A stretch of 64,000 nucleotides of DNA from the NCBI RefSeq assembly GCF_000410515.1, contig NC_021500.1, forward strand, positions 372,001 through 436,000. The letters are read 5' to 3'. The notes under the pieces were generated by a model. It was not told the DNA's origin, did not search any database, and saw only the letters and a list, made by a program, of their open reading frames with translations. A program made the translations under genes and the position numbers. This stretch comes from Enterobacter sp. R4-368 (GTDB lineage: Bacteria > Pseudomonadota > Gammaproteobacteria > Enterobacterales > Enterobacteriaceae). This document shows positions 61,061-64,000 of this stretch, in pieces (the stretch's first letter is position 1; every line of letters starts with the position of its first letter).

Positions 61061-62890
61061 TTATCCGGTGCTTCTGGCCACCACAATCTGGCCGCGGCCT
61101 TGCTCTTTCGCCAGGTAGAGCGCCAGGTCGGCTGCCCGGACCAGATTATCCGCGCGCGCGTGGCGCGGCCAGGTCGCCAGCCCAATGGAAACCGATACCG
61201 GGCCAATATCCTGTGATTCATACAGCATGTGATGATTGAGGACATTATGCAGCAGCGTCTCAGCCACTTTTTTCGCCTGCACTTCATCCGCACCGGGCAG
61301 AACAAGCAGGAACTCTTCGCCGCCATAACGGAACGCAACACTGTTGTCATCCAGCGTTTCAGTGATCAACCGTGACAGCTCACGCAGCACTTTGTCACCC
61401 GCGTCGTGGCCGTACTGGTCGTTGAGTTTCTTGAAATAATCCACGTCGACCATCAGACAGCTCAGCGTCGTGCCTTCCACCATCGCCTGGTCGAGCATAT
61501 TGCGCAGCGTCTCATCCAGACTGTGGCGGTTGAGCAGGCCGGTCAACGAATCATGCATGGCGCGTTCCGTCAGCGTATCGCGCAGGATCTGATTGGCCAG
61601 CGCCAGGGCCAGCGTTTCTGCCAGCAGCTCAAGGTAGATATAGGGCGGCTCTTTGCCCGTCGTGTAATTATCGAAAGTGAGCAAACCAATGCTTTTATTC
61701 TGCGCATTAAGCGGCACACAAATCGCGCGTGACGCGAGCTCTGGCTTGATATGTTCACAGGGCATATCAACGCCACCTTTGGCGGGACTATGCAACTGCC
61801 CGCGTTTCAGTGCCCAGCAATGTTCAGCCGGGAAGGGGGCGTCTTCGCCCGGCGGCAAACCCCAGCGCGCCACGCACTTCATGCGCTTAGTGCGGGGATT
61901 AAGTACAAACAACCGTCCGCCCATATCCGGGATAATTTGTGGCGCAAAGCGGCTGACCACGCGAAAAATCGCGCTATGGGAATCACACCCCTGAAGTCGT
62001 TGCGTCATTCGCGCCAGCAACGTGCGCGTGGCCCACTCCGCGTCGCGCTCCTGTTCCAGCCGCTGCCGGGTCAGGCCGTTTTCGCGAAATATGCGAATGG
62101 CCTGCGCCATATCGCCAATTTCATCCACCTGCGCCAGTACCGGCGCTTCCACATTGTAATCCTGGGTCGCGAGGCGGTTAACCACATCACTCAACGTCAC
62201 CACCGGGCGCAAAATGCGGTGTTTGATAATAAAACCAAGCACAAACAGGAACAGCAGCGCCGTCAGCCCGACCATAATTTCTGATAACGTGCGCAAGCGT
62301 AAAGAGCGATCGGTTGCTTCGCTTATCGCGCTCTGGACACGCTGATCCGACAAGCTGCGGAAGTGGGCGAAACGGTACTCCGCTTCGGAAAGTCGCTCTT
62401 CATAGCTGGCGCTGTACAACAGATTCATCGCCTCGTCCGTTTTCCCGGCTTCGATATCGGCGATGGCGATGCGCTGCTCATCTTCGAGTTGGTCCAGCGT
62501 CGACAGCCCATCGCGCAGGATCAGTAACTCTTCATCGGAAGCGCCACGGTCACGCAGGGCGACCAGATGATTTTCCAGAGCGATATCCTGCTGCTGGCGG
62601 GTTTTCCAGCTTTGAATCACTTCCGGCTGCTTCTTGATCACCGCTTCACGCGCCAGTTCAGTTAACGCATAAGCCTCTTTTTCCAGATCGTCCGTCAACG
62701 TATCGAAAACGCGATTTTGCGCCACGGCGTCACGCTCGGCGCGTTCCGCATTCGACGCCATAAACAGCGCCACGCCGGAGGTCAGCGTTAATACCACGGT
62801 CGCGGTATAAGCAAAATTGGTGATCGTAGCGATGCGCACGGGGGATCCTTTTCGACGTGAGTGCGGGAATATGCCTATCAGTTTAGACAT
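61061..62890 (-). CDS. Membrane diguanylate cyclase (sensor-HAMP-GAF-GGDEF)
   Basis: A 609-residue protein with two membrane helices (about 24-44 and 205-225), a helical periplasmic sensor between them, a HAMP domain (about 225-280), a GAF domain (about 300-430) and a GGDEF domain (about 440-605). The active-site loop reads YGGEEF, a functional variant, so it should make cyclic di-GMP. The RxxD inhibitory site before it is not conserved (DDNS in its place), so product inhibition through that site is unlikely. It probably affects attachment or motility. The gene stands alone. Confidence 0.93.
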   Translation of the reverse strand: MSKLIGIFPHSRRKGSPVRIATITNFAYTATVVLTLTSGVALFMASNAERAERDAVAQNRVFDTLTDDLEKEAYALTELAREAVIKKQPEVIQSWKTRQQQDIALENHLVALRDRGASDEELLILRDGLSTLDQLEDEQRIAIADIEAGKTDEAMNLLYSASYEERLSEAEYRFAHFRSLSDQRVQSAISEATDRSLRLRTLSEIMVGLTALLFLFVLGFIIKHRILRPVVTLSDVVNRLATQDYNVEAPVLAQVDEIGDMAQAIRIFRENGLTRQRLEQERDAEWATRTLLARMTQRLQGCDSHSAIFRVVSRFAPQIIPDMGGRLFVLNPRTKRMKCVARWGLPPGEDAPFPAEHCWALKRGQLHSPAKGGVDMPCEHIKPELASRAICVPLNAQNKSIGLLTFDNYTTGKEPPYIYLELLAETLALALANQILRDTLTERAMHDSLTGLLNRHSLDETLRNMLDQAMVEGTTLSCLMVDVDYFKKLNDQYGHDAGDKVLRELSRLITETLDDNSVAFRYGGEEFLLVLPGADEVQAKKVAETLLHNVLNHHMLYESQDIGPVSVSIGLATWPRHARADNLVRAADLALYLAKEQGRGQIVVARSTG

Positions 62891-62984
62891 TCAGTTAAAA
62901 ATCAATGCGCAATATTGACGTCATTTCTTCGTCATATTCGCTGCCTATAGTCAGCCGCAATCAAATCCCAAAGAGGATAACAAT

Positions 62985-63080
62985 ATGTTTGCTCCCCTGA
63001 CTTTTGTGCAGGTGGATGCGCCCCGTCGGATGAAGACCGCGGGTACGTCACGACTTTCTGTTACGGGAGGGCGTGAATGA
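62985..63080 (+). CDS. 31-codon upstream ORF coupled to the ABC ATPase gene
   Basis: A short ORF (MFAPLTFVQVDAPRRMKTAG start, 31 codons) with an AAGAGG ribosome binding site 9 bases before its ATG. Its TGA overlaps the ATG of the ATPase gene (ATGA at 63077-63080), the hallmark of translational coupling. It has no signal peptide or membrane helix. It may be a leader peptide whose translation opens the next start, or only a coupling device. Confidence 0.5.
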   Translation: MFAPLTFVQVDAPRRMKTAGTSRLSVTGGRE

Positions 63081-63778
63081 GCGCATTCACAGACATCCGC
63101 TTACAAGGCGTTTCCTACGCCTTTGGCGCACATACCGTTCTTAATCACATCGATTTACATATTCAACCTGGCAGCATTGTCGCGCTGCTCGGCCCGTCAG
63201 GCTGCGGCAAAAGCACGTTGCTGCGCTTGCTGGCAGGGCTGAGTGAACCGGCGGAAGGTGAGATCTGGTTTGGCGATCGCCTGGTGGCGAAAGCGGGCTG
63301 GACGCTACCGCCGGAAGCGCGCGATATCGGCATGGTATTTCAGGATTACGCGCTGTGGCCGCATATGAGCGTGGCGCAAAACGTCGCTTTCCCGCTGAAA
63401 ATGCGCAACGTGCCGCGTGCAGAGCGCGAACAACGCGTGTCGCAGGCGCTGGAAAGGGTTGGGCTGGCGGAATTTGCCGGGCGCAAACCGGCAGGCCTTT
63501 CCGGCGGGCAGCAGCAGCGCGTCGCGCTGGCACGCGCCATTGTCGCCGAACCCGGCGTCCTGCTGTTTGACGAGCCGCTCTCCAATCTCGACACCGCGCT
63601 GCGCGAATCCTTATGCCTTGAGATGGCACGACTGCTGCGCCAGCTCGGCACCACCGCCGTGTATGTCACTCATGACCACCGCGAAGCACAGCTTCTTGCC
63701 GATCGCATTGTGCATTTAGCGTCCGGGACCGTTGAATCTGTACGAACCGTTACTTCAACCTCAGGGGAAATTGCATGA
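63077..63778 (+). CDS. ABC transporter ATP-binding protein (iron/anion type)
   Basis: A 233-residue ATPase. Walker A is GPSGCGKST (about 40-48), Q-loop VFQDYALWPHMSV, signature LSGGQQQR (about 140), Walker B VLLFDEPLSNLD and switch YVTHDH. It lacks the long TOBE tail of MalK/PotA types. Followed with a 4-bp overlap by a binding protein of the ferric-ion type, so it likely powers an Fe(III)- or phosphonate-type importer whose permease lies beyond the window. Translation is coupled to the 31-codon ORF upstream. Confidence 0.9.
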   Translation: MSAFTDIRLQGVSYAFGAHTVLNHIDLHIQPGSIVALLGPSGCGKSTLLRLLAGLSEPAEGEIWFGDRLVAKAGWTLPPEARDIGMVFQDYALWPHMSVAQNVAFPLKMRNVPRAEREQRVSQALERVGLAEFAGRKPAGLSGGQQQRVALARAIVAEPGVLLFDEPLSNLDTALRESLCLEMARLLRQLGTTAVYVTHDHREAQLLADRIVHLASGTVESVRTVTSTSGEIA

Positions 63779-64000
63779 AAGCCTTACTGTCCGTGAAAAA
63801 AGGAGTCGCTTTAGCCATGGTGCTGTCGTCGATGATGATCTCCAGCGCGCACGCGCTGACTGTTTACACCGCAGGTCCTGGCTCGCTGGCAAAAAGCCTG
63901 GCCAGCGGCTTTGAGCAAAAAACCGGCGTTAAAGTGAATATTTTCCAGGCCACCACCGGCAAAGTGATGGCGCGACTCGAAGCCGAGCAGGCCAATCCGC
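63775..64000 (+). CDS. Periplasmic binding protein, Fe(III)-type, N-terminal part
   Basis: The first 75 codons of a gene cut off by the window end. The signal peptide is about 1-28 (ends AHA), then LTVYTAGPGSLAKSLASGFEQ and VNIFQATTGKVMARLEAE, the N-terminal pattern of extracellular binding protein family 1/6 (AfuA/FutA-like and related 2-aminoethylphosphonate binders). Its ATG overlaps the ATPase stop (ATGA). The ligand cannot be read from this part. Confidence 0.85.
   Translation, partial: MKALLSVKKGVALAMVLSSMMISSAHALTVYTAGPGSLAKSLASGFEQKTGVKVNIFQATTGKVMARLEAEQANP

Noticed and set aside
1..64000. CRISPR arrays, tRNA or rRNA genes, insertion sequences, prophage genes
   Set aside because: Searched by eye; no regular repeat array, no tRNA-like cloverleaf with CCA end, no transposase or phage structural genes.

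Overview
The window reads as chromosome of a member of the Enterobacteriaceae with a fairly high GC content. Many genes match the Escherichia coli ydc/ync region almost residue for residue and in the same order: sutR, rlhA, ydcR, ydcSTUV, patD, ortT, ydcY, ydcZ, mnaT, curA, mcbR, pqqU (yncD), yncE, ansP. Other loci break into this backbone, which fits a plant- or environment-associated genus such as Kosakonia, or an Enterobacter/Klebsiella relative. The genus cannot be fixed by reading alone. I saw no rRNA, tRNA, CRISPR array, insertion sequence or prophage.

Layout. 1-8.7 kb: end of a SutR-like regulator, rlhA, a lipoprotein, a small proline-rich exported protein, a divergent LysR/nitroreductase pair, a lone deaminase-fold protein, and a cyanide-insensitive type bd oxidase operon (cioA-cioB-DUF2474). 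8.8-16 kb: ydcR and the polyamine-type ABC transporter ydcSTUV with patD. 16-20.8 kb: an accessory stretch with two unknown small genes, a VIT-family metal transporter, a cytochrome b561, two tandem ortT-type toxins behind a perfect FNR-type palindrome, and an alpha/beta hydrolase. 20.8-27.3 kb: a srfA-srfB-srfC operon on the minus strand. 27.6-33 kb: a dipeptide-binding protein, ydcY, ydcZ, mnaT, an XRE-cupin regulator, curA and mcbR. 33-42.7 kb: a chemoreceptor behind a sigma-28-type promoter, a GNAT protein, pqqU, yncE with a Fur-like site, a hydrolase, an unknown gene and ansP.

43.1-50.7 kb: a compact operon of two LLM flavin monooxygenases, an M20 deacylase, an N-acetyltransferase and a complete amino-acid ABC transporter with two paralogous binding proteins. 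Its gene content matches the Bacillus S-alkylcysteine / S-(2-succino)cysteine salvage operons. 50.8-54.7 kb: galactarate/talarate use (MFS carrier, L-talarate/galactarate dehydratase, LacI-type regulator) with two operator-like palindromes. 54.7-61 kb: a small kinase, a GST, an AT-richer SGNH hydrolase/acyltransferase pair, pptA, an exported cyclase-family protein with an altered metal site, an exported esterase and a flavin reductase. 61-64 kb: a membrane diguanylate cyclase, then the start of an iron-type ABC transporter preceded by a translationally coupled 31-codon ORF.

The least understood parts are srfABC (a membrane protein, an actin/Hsp70-fold ATPase and a protein with a degenerate P-loop), the lone deaminase-fold protein, the tandem ortT pair and the SGNH/acyltransferase pair.
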